64,000 nt of DNA from Phaeocystidibacter sp965659725. Lineage in GTDB: Bacteria; Bacteroidota; Bacteroidia; Flavobacteriales; Schleiferiaceae. The position numbers and the translations under genes are program-made. Below are positions 26,011-34,133 of the stretch, in pieces. The notes beneath the pieces are model-generated. The model was given only the letters and a program-made list of their open reading frames with translations, did no database searches and had not been told where the DNA came from. The DNA lies in assembly GCA_965659725.1 (NCBI GenBank), contig CBFHXG010000002.1, forward strand, positions 62,001 to 126,000. Reading direction: 5' to 3'. How positions within the stretch are numbered: position 1 is the stretch's first letter; each line of letters begins with the position of its first letter.

Positions 26011-26837
26011 TATAGGACGATTGTAGTATCTGGATTAACTCTCATGGATAACGAATCAATTGGCACTTTGGTACCATCGTTTGTTAACCACACATCAACC
26101 CCACTTCCCATTCTAATCACAAACTCGGGCGTTGGAGCTGGAGTTTGCTTATAGATCACTGCCGAAGTTGTATCGGAAATTTCCTCATCGTATAGCACCG
26201 CACCGATGTTGAGCATGCTGGCACCCAATCGGGTTCGCGCCGAATCCAAGGCCATCCCGTATAGTTTTGGTACGTAGGTTTTTTCATCACTAAGGCCCAT
26301 TCCAAGTACGAGGTTGAAGGCTGTACCTTTTTCATACATCTCCCCCGACTCAACTTTTTCTCCATTCAGCTCAACCCAAAGGACATTGTCTTTGGCGATA
26401 TCCGGAACATAGCGCACATCACCTACCTTAAATCCGCGGCTTTCGAGTCGGTATTGGGCATCGATACGCGGAATATCTTCAATCGCAGGCAATTCAAGCT
26501 TGCGCTCGTGCATTGGGTTAAGCGTGAGTTTGATAACGCGGTCTGCCTTCACAGCACTACCTGCCGAGGGATATTGTCCAACCACTGATCCAGGCTCATA
26601 CTCGGTGCTGAATTCAGAGGAATCAAGCACCTCGTAATCGAGTGTAAGCTCTTGAAGGTCCTCTTCCACCATGGAAACGGTCATTCCTGTAAGATCTGGA
26701 ACTACAACAACTTCACCGTGGTCTGTGATGCCAGACAACCACCATTGAACAGCGAAGATGCCGCCAACGGCGATAATCAACATGACGATCAAGTTGACGA
26801 GGAAAGTGCGGCTTTTGATGAATCGAATCAGTTTCAT
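26010..26837 (-). CDS. Membrane-anchored three-PASTA-domain protein
   Basis: From ATG 26837 the protein is 275 residues: a short basic N-terminus, one membrane anchor (LVNLIVMLIIAVGGIFAVQWWL) and three PASTA repeats in the periplasm (starting near VVVPDLTGM, LELPAIEDIP and TYVPKLYGM). PASTA domains bind muropeptides or beta-lactams in Ser/Thr kinases and PBPs, but no kinase or transpeptidase domain is fused here. Divergent ddl, a peptidoglycan precursor enzyme, strengthens the cell-wall link. The operon continues with the T9SS protein and rluD. Confidence 0.9.
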   Translation of the reverse strand: MKLIRFIKSRTFLVNLIVMLIIAVGGIFAVQWWLSGITDHGEVVVVPDLTGMTVSMVEEDLQELTLDYEVLDSSEFSTEYEPGSVVGQYPSAGSAVKADRVIKLTLNPMHERKLELPAIEDIPRIDAQYRLESRGFKVGDVRYVPDIAKDNVLWVELNGEKVESGEMYEKGTAFNLVLGMGLSDEKTYVPKLYGMALDSARTRLGASMLNIGAVLYDEEISDTTSAVIYKQTPAPTPEFVIRMGSGVDVWLTNDGTKVPIDSLSMRVNPDTTIVL

Positions 26838-26854
26838 ACGCTTGAATATCGAGC

Positions 26855-26862
26855 CAAAGATA
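26855..26862 (-). promoter_or_regulatory. -7 promoter box TATCTTTG of the PASTA - T9SS - rluD operon
   Basis: A perfect TAnnTTTG on the minus strand, 17 bases before ATG 26837. This supports that start over the longer open frame reaching 26909. Confidence 0.55.
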
Positions 26863-26938
26863 GGGATACTGATGCAAGGAGAACGGCTGAAATATTTCCC
26901 TTCGTGCAAAACTTATATGAATGCTAACTACTTTCGTA

Positions 26939-26946
26939 CAAAAGGA
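26939..26946 (+). promoter_or_regulatory. -7-like box TACTTTCG of ddl
   Basis: One mismatch from TAnnTTTG, 7 bases before ATG 26954. Confidence 0.4.
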
Positions 26947-26953
26947 CCAATTA

Positions 26954-27940
26954 ATGAAGAAGACGATAGGTGTTTTGATGGGTGGATATTCGTCCGAGTC
27001 CCAGATATCCATGCAAAGTGGACAAACGGTTTTGGACCATCTCGATCCTAGTACCTACGATGCATACGCTATCGTTGTGAATAGAAGCGGCTGGACGGTC
27101 AAGCACGAAGGAAATGAATATCCCATCGACCTGAACACCTTTACTTGTAGGATGAATGGTAGCGAATTGAAATTCGACGGACTATTCAATGCCATTCACG
27201 GTACTCCAGGAGAAGACGGACTTATTCAAGGTTATCTTTCCATGATGAAGATACCACACACCTCTTGCGATGCATTTGAGTCTGCCCTCACATTCAATAA
27301 AGGTGAATGCAATCAGGTACTACGCGATTTTGGCGTTCGATGTGCGCCGAGCATCTACATTCAACCTGGCGAGAATATCAACCATGAACTCGTTACCCGA
27401 CTCTTGAACTTCCCCGTATTCGTTAAGCCTAGTAGATCCGGTAGTAGTTTTGGGATTAGCAGAGTGGAGAATACCACTCAACTCGATGCTGCCCTAGACT
27501 TTGCTCGCACAGAAGATGATCGTGTGATCATTGAGCAAGGGGTGATCGGTACTGAAGTCGGTTGTGGTGTATTCATGAAAAATGGAGAGCCTCAGATCAT
27601 TGAATTGACAGAGATCGTTCCCAAGAACGCCTTCTTCGACTACAAGGCAAAGTATGAAGGTGAATCTGAGGAGATCACTCCCGCAAGGATCTCCGAAGCG
27701 GCAGAAATGGAGATAAAGAACATCTCAAAGAAGGTTTATAAGATGCTTCACCTCAAGGGAGTAGTGAGGATCGATTTTATCATTGAACAGGTAACAGGAT
27801 TACCTTACTTGATCGAAGTAAACACTGTTCCAGGACTATCGCCTGCGAGTATCGTACCCCAACAAGTTAAGGAAGCAGGCATGAGCTTGCGAGACTTTTT
27901 TACCTTCGTTGTTGAAGAGGCTATTTCGCCTCGACCTTAA
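26954..27940 (+). CDS. ddl: D-alanine--D-alanine ligase
   Basis: Joins two D-alanines with ATP for the peptidoglycan pentapeptide. From ATG 26954 the protein is 328 residues. The N-terminal GVLMGGYSSE, the substrate-loop region FNAIHGTPGEDG, the ATP-grasp FVKPSRSGSSFGISRV and the metal-binding LIEVNTVPGLSP are all as in the family. The upstream ATG at 26921 would add 11 residues not expected in Ddl and lies before the probable promoter box. coaD follows after 20 bp but has its own box. Confidence 0.97.
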   Translation: MKKTIGVLMGGYSSESQISMQSGQTVLDHLDPSTYDAYAIVVNRSGWTVKHEGNEYPIDLNTFTCRMNGSELKFDGLFNAIHGTPGEDGLIQGYLSMMKIPHTSCDAFESALTFNKGECNQVLRDFGVRCAPSIYIQPGENINHELVTRLLNFPVFVKPSRSGSSFGISRVENTTQLDAALDFARTEDDRVIIEQGVIGTEVGCGVFMKNGEPQIIELTEIVPKNAFFDYKAKYEGESEEITPARISEAAEMEIKNISKKVYKMLHLKGVVRIDFIIEQVTGLPYLIEVNTVPGLSPASIVPQQVKEAGMSLRDFFTFVVEEAISPRP

Positions 27941-27948
27941 TTCGAGCC

Positions 27949-27956
27949 TAAATTTG
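27949..27956 (+). promoter_or_regulatory. -7 promoter box TAAATTTG of coaD
   Basis: A perfect TAnnTTTG with 4 bases (CACT) before the coaD ATG. This predicts a transcript with no leader. Confidence 0.6.
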
Positions 27957-27960
27957 CACT

Positions 27961-28425
27961 ATGTCTAGGATCGCGCTATTCCCAGGGTCATTCGATCCCA
28001 TCACTAAAGGACACGAAAACATCGTTCGCCGTGCTTTACCTCTATTTGACAAGATCGTGGTAGCGGTAGGACAAAATGCCAACAAGACCTACATGTTTCC
28101 ACTAGAGAAACGCATGGCATGGATACGCGACACATTTGCGGGCGAAGAAAAGATCGAGGTAAGGGAATACAACAGCCTTACGGTAAAATTTGCGGCAGAA
28201 TGCAACGCGAATTTCTTGCTACGTGGATTGAGAAATCCGGCCGACTTCGAATTCGAGAAGGCCATTGCTCAAGCGAACCGGGAGATGAGTCCTGATCTTG
28301 AAACCGTTTTCCTACTCACATCGGCTCGATACGCCTACATCTCTTCCAGCATAGTAAGAGATGTGTTCAGGAATGACGGTAACTATTCGTCATTTGTACC
28401 TGAAACGGTACGTCTCGAGAAGTGA
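27961..28425 (+). CDS. coaD: Phosphopantetheine adenylyltransferase
   Basis: Transfers AMP to 4'-phosphopantetheine, the penultimate step of coenzyme A synthesis. At 154 residues it is full length, with the nucleotidyltransferase motif PGSFDPITKGHENIV (T-x-G-H) and the second motif ISSSIVRDV. Its last 36 bp overlap the end of the converging NUDIX gene. The expected leader is absent (see the adjacent promoter box). Confidence 0.97.
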   Translation: MSRIALFPGSFDPITKGHENIVRRALPLFDKIVVAVGQNANKTYMFPLEKRMAWIRDTFAGEEKIEVREYNSLTVKFAAECNANFLLRGLRNPADFEFEKAIAQANREMSPDLETVFLLTSARYAYISSSIVRDVFRNDGNYSSFVPETVRLEK

Positions 28426-29007
28426 TCGAATAGAAGGATACGTATTCTTTTCAACCTTATTCCAATCCTTCTCCTTCAACCAGATCGTTTCGGTGATGTC
28501 CTCCTCCGTTTGAGGCGTAAGTTCGGGTCGGCCATCCACCTTCATCCAATACCAGTAGGTCTTCTTTAGGATAGGTGTATCCCCCATCGTATACGTGTGA
28601 AAGGTGTTGGGCAACTCCTCCACTATCCGATGACCTTCGATCCCACACTCTTCTTCTACTTCTCGAAGAGCGCAAGTCGGAACATCTTCTCCTTCTTCCA
28701 ACTTTCCTTTGGGGAGATCCCACTTACCCAGTCGTTTGATAAACAAGATCTCTCCGTTGGTATCGGTAACCAATCCACCTGCCGCCTCGATCATTTGATA
28801 TCTGTCCTTGATTAAGCGCCAAAGTTCCTCCACATCATCGGTTACAATGTAGATGCGGCCCATTCTCTTCTGGGTAAATTCTTTCCAGTGGTTATTGAGC
28901 CATAATCTCAGGTCTTCTTTCACCTCCTTCACCTTGCCTTGAGCAGGTGCCTTTTTCGTGATGTGAACCGTGAGGTCGTTGATGAAAATCGTGTACATTT
29001 GCGGCAT
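28390..29007 (-). CDS. NUDIX hydrolase
   Basis: A 205-residue protein with a complete NUDIX box: GKLEEGEDVPTCALREVEEECGI (G-x5-E-x7-R-E-x2-E-E-x-G). It would hydrolyse a nucleoside diphosphate linked to another moiety. An N-terminal region of about 70 residues (MYTIFINDLTVHI) precedes the catalytic domain. Start choice: ATG 29007 (MPQMYTIF) or ATG 28998 (MYTIF); farther upstream codons lie inside pyrE. The start codon lies on top of the pyrE promoter and start, and the 3' end overlaps coaD, so the gene is packed tightly on both sides. The substrate is unknown. Confidence 0.92.
   Translation of the reverse strand: MPQMYTIFINDLTVHITKKAPAQGKVKEVKEDLRLWLNNHWKEFTQKRMGRIYIVTDDVEELWRLIKDRYQMIEAAGGLVTDTNGEILFIKRLGKWDLPKGKLEEGEDVPTCALREVEEECGIEGHRIVEELPNTFHTYTMGDTPILKKTYWYWMKVDGRPELTPQTEEDITETIWLKEKDWNKVEKNTYPSIRSLLETYRFRYK
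28994..29001 (+). promoter_or_regulatory. -7 promoter box TACATTTG of pyrE
   Basis: A perfect TAnnTTTG, 4 bases before the pyrE ATG. It lies inside the first codons of the divergent NUDIX gene. Confidence 0.55.
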
Positions 29008-29650
29008 GGTATTGAACGCTGACACCGCTGAAAAGACAGCGGAATTCCTTTTGCAAATTAAGGCAATCAAATTGCAACCTGAGCAACCTTTTACATGGGC
29101 TTCAGGTTGGAAATCTCCGATCTATTGCGACAATCGACTTTCGTTGTCGTATCCAACGATCAGAAACTACATCCGCAGCTCAATTGCCGAGCTCATCGAA
29201 GAACATTATCCATCGGTAGAAGTGGTCGCTGGAGTGGCTACGGGAGCAATTGCCGTAGGTGCTTTAGTGGCAGAACAACTGGGTCTGCCCTTTGTTTATG
29301 TTCGCAGCAAGGCCAAGGAACACGGTCGTCAGAACCTGATAGAAGGCCATCTTGAAAAAGGGGCTAAAGTGGTTGTGATCGAAGACCTCGTTTCTACGGG
29401 CATGAGCTCTTTGCAAGCGGTAGAAGCCCTGCGCGAAGCAGATGCACGTGTTCTAGGCATGAGCGCTATCTTCACCTATGGATTCGACGTAAGTGAAAAG
29501 GCCTTTGAAAATGCCAACTGCCAGCTTGTCACGCTAAGCGATTACGACCATCTCATCACCAAGGCGGTGGATGGAGGTTATGTAGATCGATCACAGGAAC
29601 GCACCCTCAACCAATGGCGTGTGAGTCCTTCAGAATGGAAAAAAGACTGA
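29006..29650 (+). CDS. pyrE: Orotate phosphoribosyltransferase
   Basis: Converts orotate and PRPP to OMP in pyrimidine synthesis. From ATG 29006 (MVLNADTAEKTAEFL) it is 214 residues. FTWASGWKSPIYCDNR is the typical orotate/PRPP N-terminal region; YVRSKAKEHGRQNLIEG is the catalytic loop and VVVIEDLVSTGMSS the PRPP-binding motif. Upstream in-frame ATGs fall inside the NUDIX gene. A 4-bp gap to the SRPBCC gene suggests cotranscription. Confidence 0.97.
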   Translation: MVLNADTAEKTAEFLLQIKAIKLQPEQPFTWASGWKSPIYCDNRLSLSYPTIRNYIRSSIAELIEEHYPSVEVVAGVATGAIAVGALVAEQLGLPFVYVRSKAKEHGRQNLIEGHLEKGAKVVVIEDLVSTGMSSLQAVEALREADARVLGMSAIFTYGFDVSEKAFENANCQLVTLSDYDHLITKAVDGGYVDRSQERTLNQWRVSPSEWKKD

Positions 29651-29654
29651 TACG

Positions 29655-30047
29655 ATGAACACAAAGATCGAAGGTCGCGAAGTGAACATCGCGAAATCAA
29701 GAGAAGACGTATTTGCACGTCTTAGTATTCCAGCCAACTTCAAGGATATCATGCCTGAAGACGTGAAGCGCTTTGAGGCGGGTGACGATTGGTTCTTGTT
29801 TGAACTCAAGGGAATCCCAGCCGTGAAGATGAAGGTAGCCGAACTCAACGCACCGGAGTCGATCACACTCAAATCAGCAAGCGATAAACTCGATTTTCAA
29901 TTGGTAGGAACATTGGCTGAAGATGGTGATCATACCAAGGCGCGTTTGAACTTTCAAGGCGACTTCAATCCGATGCTAAAGATGATGGTTACTAAACCAC
30001 TCACAAATTTCCTTGGAAAATTGACCGATCAGCTCGAAAAGCTCTGA
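29655..30047 (+). CDS. SRPBCC-family (START-like) protein
   Basis: A 130-residue protein with the helix-grip pattern of SRPBCC proteins: EVNIAKSREDVFARLSIPANFKDIMP at the start, beta strands in the middle and a long final helix (MLKMMVTKPLTNFLGKLTDQLEKL). Members bind hydrophobic ligands; no specific ligand can be named. It follows pyrE by 4 bp, and its 3' end overlaps the converging birA by 19 bp. This association with pyrE and birA is common in Flavobacteriia as far as I know. Confidence 0.78.
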   Translation: MNTKIEGREVNIAKSREDVFARLSIPANFKDIMPEDVKRFEAGDDWFLFELKGIPAVKMKVAELNAPESITLKSASDKLDFQLVGTLAEDGDHTKARLNFQGDFNPMLKMMVTKPLTNFLGKLTDQLEKL

Positions 30048-30781
30048 TCGAGAATTAACCTAACCTCTTTGAGACCAAAGGCCTCTTTATGGCCATCTTC
30101 AAAGAGAAGTATTTGCCTTCCCGCAACATCCACATTGATGAACTTAGCGCGGAAGGCTTTTTCTTTTCTGCTATACATCATCCACTCATTGTATCCGATA
30201 CACATCTGAAGGTATTTGTGTGGATCGAGTCTACCTGTGGATTCCAAAACTTGGATAGAGCGGGTCATGGCCTCACCTAATTGCTGGATGAGTGCCTTTG
30301 GCTCTGGGCAGGAACTCACCTCCAACGCCAGGGACGTCGCATCTACTCCCTCTTTCCATTCGGTTTGGTACACATTCAGCCCTAAACCAACGATGATGCG
30401 TTGCACATACGCTCCACGGATCGACGGTTCGATCAAGAGTCCACCCATCTTCTTACCTCCTACAAATAGGTCATTAGGCCACTTGAGACGTACTTCAACG
30501 AGTTGCGATAACACATCGGCAATAGCCAAACTAACGGCCATGTTGAGATGGAAAACCCGATCTACTGGCCAGGAAATCTGAGGAGAGATCAACGACATCA
30601 AGACGTTGGCCCCCTTTTCATCCTGCCATGTTGTCTCCAATTGACCTCTACCCTTCAACTGAGTGTCAGCGGAAATAATGGTCCAATTATCCACTTTTCC
30701 ACTACCCAACAATCTGTATGCTAATGAGTTGGTAGAATCTACCTCTTCGTAATGAATGATATTGAGCTGATTAGATAGCAT
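30029..30781 (-). CDS. birA: Biotin--[acetyl-CoA-carboxylase] ligase
   Basis: Attaches biotin to the carboxyl-carrier protein. At 250 residues it lacks the N-terminal DNA-binding domain of E. coli BirA, so it should not act as a repressor. The catalytic core has the ATP/biotin loop KGRGQLETTW (GRG motif), LKWPNDLFVGGKKMGGLL and VGLGLNV. ATG 30781 is chosen: the frame extends to 30901, but that part overlaps rsfS and lies upstream of a promoter box whose G is 5 bases before this ATG. Confidence 0.96.
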   Translation of the reverse strand: MLSNQLNIIHYEEVDSTNSLAYRLLGSGKVDNWTIISADTQLKGRGQLETTWQDEKGANVLMSLISPQISWPVDRVFHLNMAVSLAIADVLSQLVEVRLKWPNDLFVGGKKMGGLLIEPSIRGAYVQRIIVGLGLNVYQTEWKEGVDATSLALEVSSCPEPKALIQQLGEAMTRSIQVLESTGRLDPHKYLQMCIGYNEWMMYSRKEKAFRAKFINVDVAGRQILLFEDGHKEAFGLKEVRLILDQSFSS

Positions 30782-30786
30782 GACAG

Positions 30787-30794
30787 CAAAGGTA
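30787..30794 (-). promoter_or_regulatory. -7 promoter box TACCTTTG of birA
   Basis: A perfect TAnnTTTG with 5 bases before the birA ATG, predicting a leaderless transcript. It is divergent from the rsfS promoter 42 bp away. Confidence 0.6.
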
Positions 30795-30835
30795 AAAGGT
30801 TGGGCTGGCACTCTGTTTGCGAATTGTAAATTCAC

Positions 30836-30843
30836 TAATTTTG
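30836..30843 (+). promoter_or_regulatory. -7 promoter box TAATTTTG of the rsfS-ftsH operon, with upstream TTTG
   Basis: A perfect TAnnTTTG, preceded 16 bases upstream by TTTG (30816-30819), a plausible -33 element. It is the most complete promoter I could read in the window. The leader to the rsfS ATG is about 13 bases. Confidence 0.6.
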
Positions 30844-30862
30844 ATTGAGAAAAACAACCTGC

Positions 30863-31231
30863 ATGCAAGACCAGCCCGCTTATCCAGCGCTGATCGAACA
30901 AATCATCGAAGGCATTAAAGACAACAAGGGTGAAGATATCACAGTATTGGATCTTACCAACCTTGAGAACTCAGTGTGCGATTACTTTGTTATAACCACT
31001 GGTAATTCGACCACACAGGTCAAATCTATTTCAGAGGCCGTAGAAAAACGCGTTCGAGAAGAACTAGGAGATAAACCATGGCACGTAGAGGGTGCCGACC
31101 GTTCGGAATGGGTGCTTATGGATTACGTGAATGCAGTAGTGCACGTATTCTTAAAGGATGCACGTTCCTTTTACGACCTAGAAAGTTTATGGGGTGATGC
31201 GGAGGTGCATCACGTAGAAACGAAATACTAA
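30863..31231 (+). CDS. rsfS: Ribosome silencing factor RsfS
   Basis: Binds uL14 of the 50S subunit and blocks joining with 30S when nutrients are short. The 122-residue protein starts MQDQPAYPALIEQIIEG; the core has DYFVITTGNSTTQVKSISEAVE and WHVEGADRSEWVLMDYVNAVVHVF, as in the RsfS/Iojap family. ATG 30863 fits the promoter position better than the earlier in-frame start at 30845. It lies 2 bp before ftsH. Confidence 0.96.
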   Translation: MQDQPAYPALIEQIIEGIKDNKGEDITVLDLTNLENSVCDYFVITTGNSTTQVKSISEAVEKRVREELGDKPWHVEGADRSEWVLMDYVNAVVHVFLKDARSFYDLESLWGDAEVHHVETKY

Positions 31232-31233
31232 AC

Positions 31234-33429
31234 ATGAGTCAACAAGACGACAAACGTCAATTGGACAAACTGAAGGAACAGTTTTCCAAGAAGAACGAAA
31301 AAAACAAAGGCAAAGGCGGCGGTGGTGACCCCAAGCGTCGTTTTAATCTATACTGGCTCTACGGAGCCATAATCCTTTTCCTCCTTGCTCTTCAATTCTT
31401 TGGAGATGGAAGTGGTTCCAGTGAGAGAACCAGCTTCAATGAGCTAACGGAGTGGATCAACGAAAATGAAGTTGATAAGATCAGGATCATCAACAAAGAG
31501 GAGATACAGGTCTTTATCAAAGAAGACGCTCTTACCAGCAACGAGGAGTTCGAAGACGTGGCCAGTAAGAAGTTCTCGGAAGAACCAAATCCTGGTCCGC
31601 ACTATTACTTCGAAATGCCACTTGAGGTATTCGAAGATCGATTGGCTAAATTCTACGAGGACAATCCAGGTGTGGCAACGGAATACGGAGAAATTGAGCG
31701 TACCTACCACAACCAACCTAATATTTGGGCGGACGTGCTCGCTTGGATCCTTCCACTCGTACTATTGATCGCCCTTTGGATGTTCTTAATGCGCAGAATG
31801 AGCGGTGGCCCTGGTGGTGCTGGATCCCAGATCTTCAACATTGGAAAATCAAAGGCTCAGATCTACGACAAAGACACGAAGGTTCGTGTAACATTCGACA
31901 ATGTTGCAGGAATGGAAGGTGCAAAAGAAGAGGTCCTCGAGATTGTCGACTTCTTAAAAAACCCACAGAAATACAGCAACCTAGGTGGTAAGATCCCTAG
32001 AGGTGTTTTGCTTTCAGGCCCTCCGGGAACGGGTAAGACCCTACTTGCCAAGGCTGTTGCGGGCGAGGCGAAGGTGCCGTTCTTTAGTTTGAGTGGCTCC
32101 GATTTCGTTGAGATGTTCGTAGGTGTAGGTGCATCTCGTGTGCGCGACCTCTTCCGTCAGGCGAAAGAGAAATCTCCGTGTATCATCTTTATTGATGAGA
32201 TTGATGCCATTGGTAGAGCTCGTGGCAAGAGCAACTTCTCTGGTGGAAACGACGAGCGTGAGAATACCCTTAACCAGTTGTTGACAGAAATGGATGGTTT
32301 TGGTACCAACGAACACGTGATCGTAATGGGTGCTACAAACCGTGCAGATATCCTAGACCGTGCCTTGATGCGTGCGGGTCGTTTTGACCGACTCATCTAT
32401 GTAGATCTTCCTGAGCTCAACGAGCGTAGAGAGATCTTTAAGGTGCACATGAAGCCTATCCGTGTGAATAGCGAGATAGATGTGGATCTTCTCGCACGTC
32501 AAACACCGGGCTTCTCTGGTGCCGATATTGCCAACGTATGTAACGAAGCTGCCCTTGTTGCAGCAAGAAAGAATAAGAAAGAAGTGGATAAGCAAGACTT
32601 CTTGGACGCCGTTGACCGTATCGTTGGTGGCCTTGAGAAGAAGTCGAAGATCATCACTCAAGATGAGAAGAAAGTGATTGCTTACCACGAGGCTGGACAC
32701 GCTACGGTGAGTTGGTTGCTTGAACACGCATCTCCTCTCGTAAAGGTAACTATCGTTCCACGAGGAAGAAGTTTGGGCGCAGCTTGGTATCTACCAGAAG
32801 AACGCCAAATCACCACTGCAGAACAAATGCAAGATGAAATGGCGGCTACCTTAGGTGGTCGTGCTGCTGAAGAGGTGATCTTCGGCAAGATCAGTACTGG
32901 TGCCTTGAGCGACCTCGAGAAGGTTACTAAACAAGCTCGCGCTATGGTAACCGTTTATGGCTTGAACCGTAGGATCGGTAATGTTACCTACTACGACAGC
33001 ACGGGCCAGAACGAGTTCACCTTCGACAAACCGTATAGTGAAGAAACGGCACGGGCGATCGATGAAGAGATCAGAGCGATCATTGAAGAGCAGTACGTAA
33101 GGGCCGTCAAACTATTGGGCGATCACAAAGACAAACTGACTGAGCTTGCTGAAACACTTCTAGACAAAGAGGTAATCTTCAAAGAGAACCTCGAGAAGAT
33201 CTTTGGCAAGAGAAAGTGGATGGATCGCGCCTCCAAGATTGAAGCCGCTAGGAAAGAATCTGAAGAGCAAAACGGCGAAGCAACGGACGATAAGAAGGAT
33301 GATAAGTCTTCTGAAACCGAGGTGAAGAATGAAGAACCTCAGTCCAAGTCGGATGCTAAACCAGAACAAAATGATACCAAAAGTGACGGATCTGAAGATT
33401 CTTCACAGGAGGATGTTAAAACTTCGTAA
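31234..33429 (+). CDS. ftsH: ATP-dependent zinc metalloprotease FtsH
   Basis: A membrane-bound AAA+ protease that degrades damaged membrane proteins and regulators. The 731 residues comprise a basic N-terminus, a first membrane helix (about 39-55), a periplasmic domain, a second helix (about 165-187), the AAA module with Walker A GPPGTGKT (262-269) and Walker B DEID (321-324), the second region of homology ATNRADILDRALMRAGRFDR, and the zinc site HEAGH (485-489). The last 70 residues are Lys/Glu/Ser-rich and disordered. Gene order rsfS-ftsH-LUD-cdsA-psd is typical for the phylum. Confidence 0.98.
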   Translation: MSQQDDKRQLDKLKEQFSKKNEKNKGKGGGGDPKRRFNLYWLYGAIILFLLALQFFGDGSGSSERTSFNELTEWINENEVDKIRIINKEEIQVFIKEDALTSNEEFEDVASKKFSEEPNPGPHYYFEMPLEVFEDRLAKFYEDNPGVATEYGEIERTYHNQPNIWADVLAWILPLVLLIALWMFLMRRMSGGPGGAGSQIFNIGKSKAQIYDKDTKVRVTFDNVAGMEGAKEEVLEIVDFLKNPQKYSNLGGKIPRGVLLSGPPGTGKTLLAKAVAGEAKVPFFSLSGSDFVEMFVGVGASRVRDLFRQAKEKSPCIIFIDEIDAIGRARGKSNFSGGNDERENTLNQLLTEMDGFGTNEHVIVMGATNRADILDRALMRAGRFDRLIYVDLPELNERREIFKVHMKPIRVNSEIDVDLLARQTPGFSGADIANVCNEAALVAARKNKKEVDKQDFLDAVDRIVGGLEKKSKIITQDEKKVIAYHEAGHATVSWLLEHASPLVKVTIVPRGRSLGAAWYLPEERQITTAEQMQDEMAATLGGRAAEEVIFGKISTGALSDLEKVTKQARAMVTVYGLNRRIGNVTYYDSTGQNEFTFDKPYSEETARAIDEEIRAIIEEQYVRAVKLLGDHKDKLTELAETLLDKEVIFKENLEKIFGKRKWMDRASKIEAARKESEEQNGEATDDKKDDKSSETEVKNEEPQSKSDAKPEQNDTKSDGSEDSSQEDVKTS

Positions 33430-33497
33430 TCAGAAGTTTTTACTTATCCTGCAATTTTGGGTACTTTGTGCTAATCCAAATTAGGTAGCACAAGAGT

Positions 33498-34133
33498 ATG
33501 GGGCAAAAAGGCAAACCGGGGTTGTTCGGTAAGTTCTTTTCGGTGTTGAGTGGGAAACCAGACGACAGCCGAGAAGAAGAATCGACCGAAAAAAGCCCAT
33601 ACGCTCCGAAAGAAGAAGAGCCCATCGATGTTCGATTCGTACAGATGTACACGAACAACGGTGGGCACTTTTTGTACTGTGAAAGCATGGAAGAAGCGTT
33701 GATGAATGTAGAAAAGATCTGCAAAGAGAATACTATCCAACGCTTGTTCACTCGTGAAGAATCAATCTCCGCTCCCCTCGTTAAAGCCGGCTTCACCGTA
33801 GAGGTCGAGAAGCCGAACATCTGTGATGGAATTGCCACAACTTGCGAGGCTCTCGTTGCTTTCAACGGAGGAATCATGATTACAGACCATCAATTGGGTA
33901 TTTATAAGATATCCGATCTTCCTGAAACGCATATCATCTTAGCTAGGACAAGCCAAGTGGTAGATAGCTTATCATCAGGAATGAGTCTGATCAATAGCAC
34001 CTATCGAAATAATCGCCCCAATCAGATCACAACCCTCAAGGGCGCACAGTCGGAGGCCGTTAGACAAGCATCTGCAGATCCCAACAAGAACCGCACGCTC
34101 TACCTCCTTCTGATAGAAGACGATCTCCAATGA
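33498..34133 (+). CDS. LUD-domain (LutC/YkgG-like) protein
   Basis: A 211-residue protein. About 50 polar N-terminal residues precede a LUD domain (about 55-211) with FTREESISAPLVKAGF, CDGIATTCEALVAFNGGIMIT and HIILARTSQVV. LUD proteins are known from lactate utilisation (LutC), but here no lutA/lutB neighbour exists; it sits between ftsH and cdsA, so a lactate role is doubtful. It overlaps cdsA by 4 bp. A weak TACTTTG promoter-like sequence is at 33462-33468. Confidence 0.85.
   Translation: MGQKGKPGLFGKFFSVLSGKPDDSREEESTEKSPYAPKEEEPIDVRFVQMYTNNGGHFLYCESMEEALMNVEKICKENTIQRLFTREESISAPLVKAGFTVEVEKPNICDGIATTCEALVAFNGGIMITDHQLGIYKISDLPETHIILARTSQVVDSLSSGMSLINSTYRNNRPNQITTLKGAQSEAVRQASADPNKNRTLYLLLIEDDLQ

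Noticed and set aside
30782..30901. Longer N-terminus for BirA reaching 30901
   Set aside because: It would overlap rsfS, cross two promoter boxes and add 40 residues not found in the family; ATG 30781 is used.
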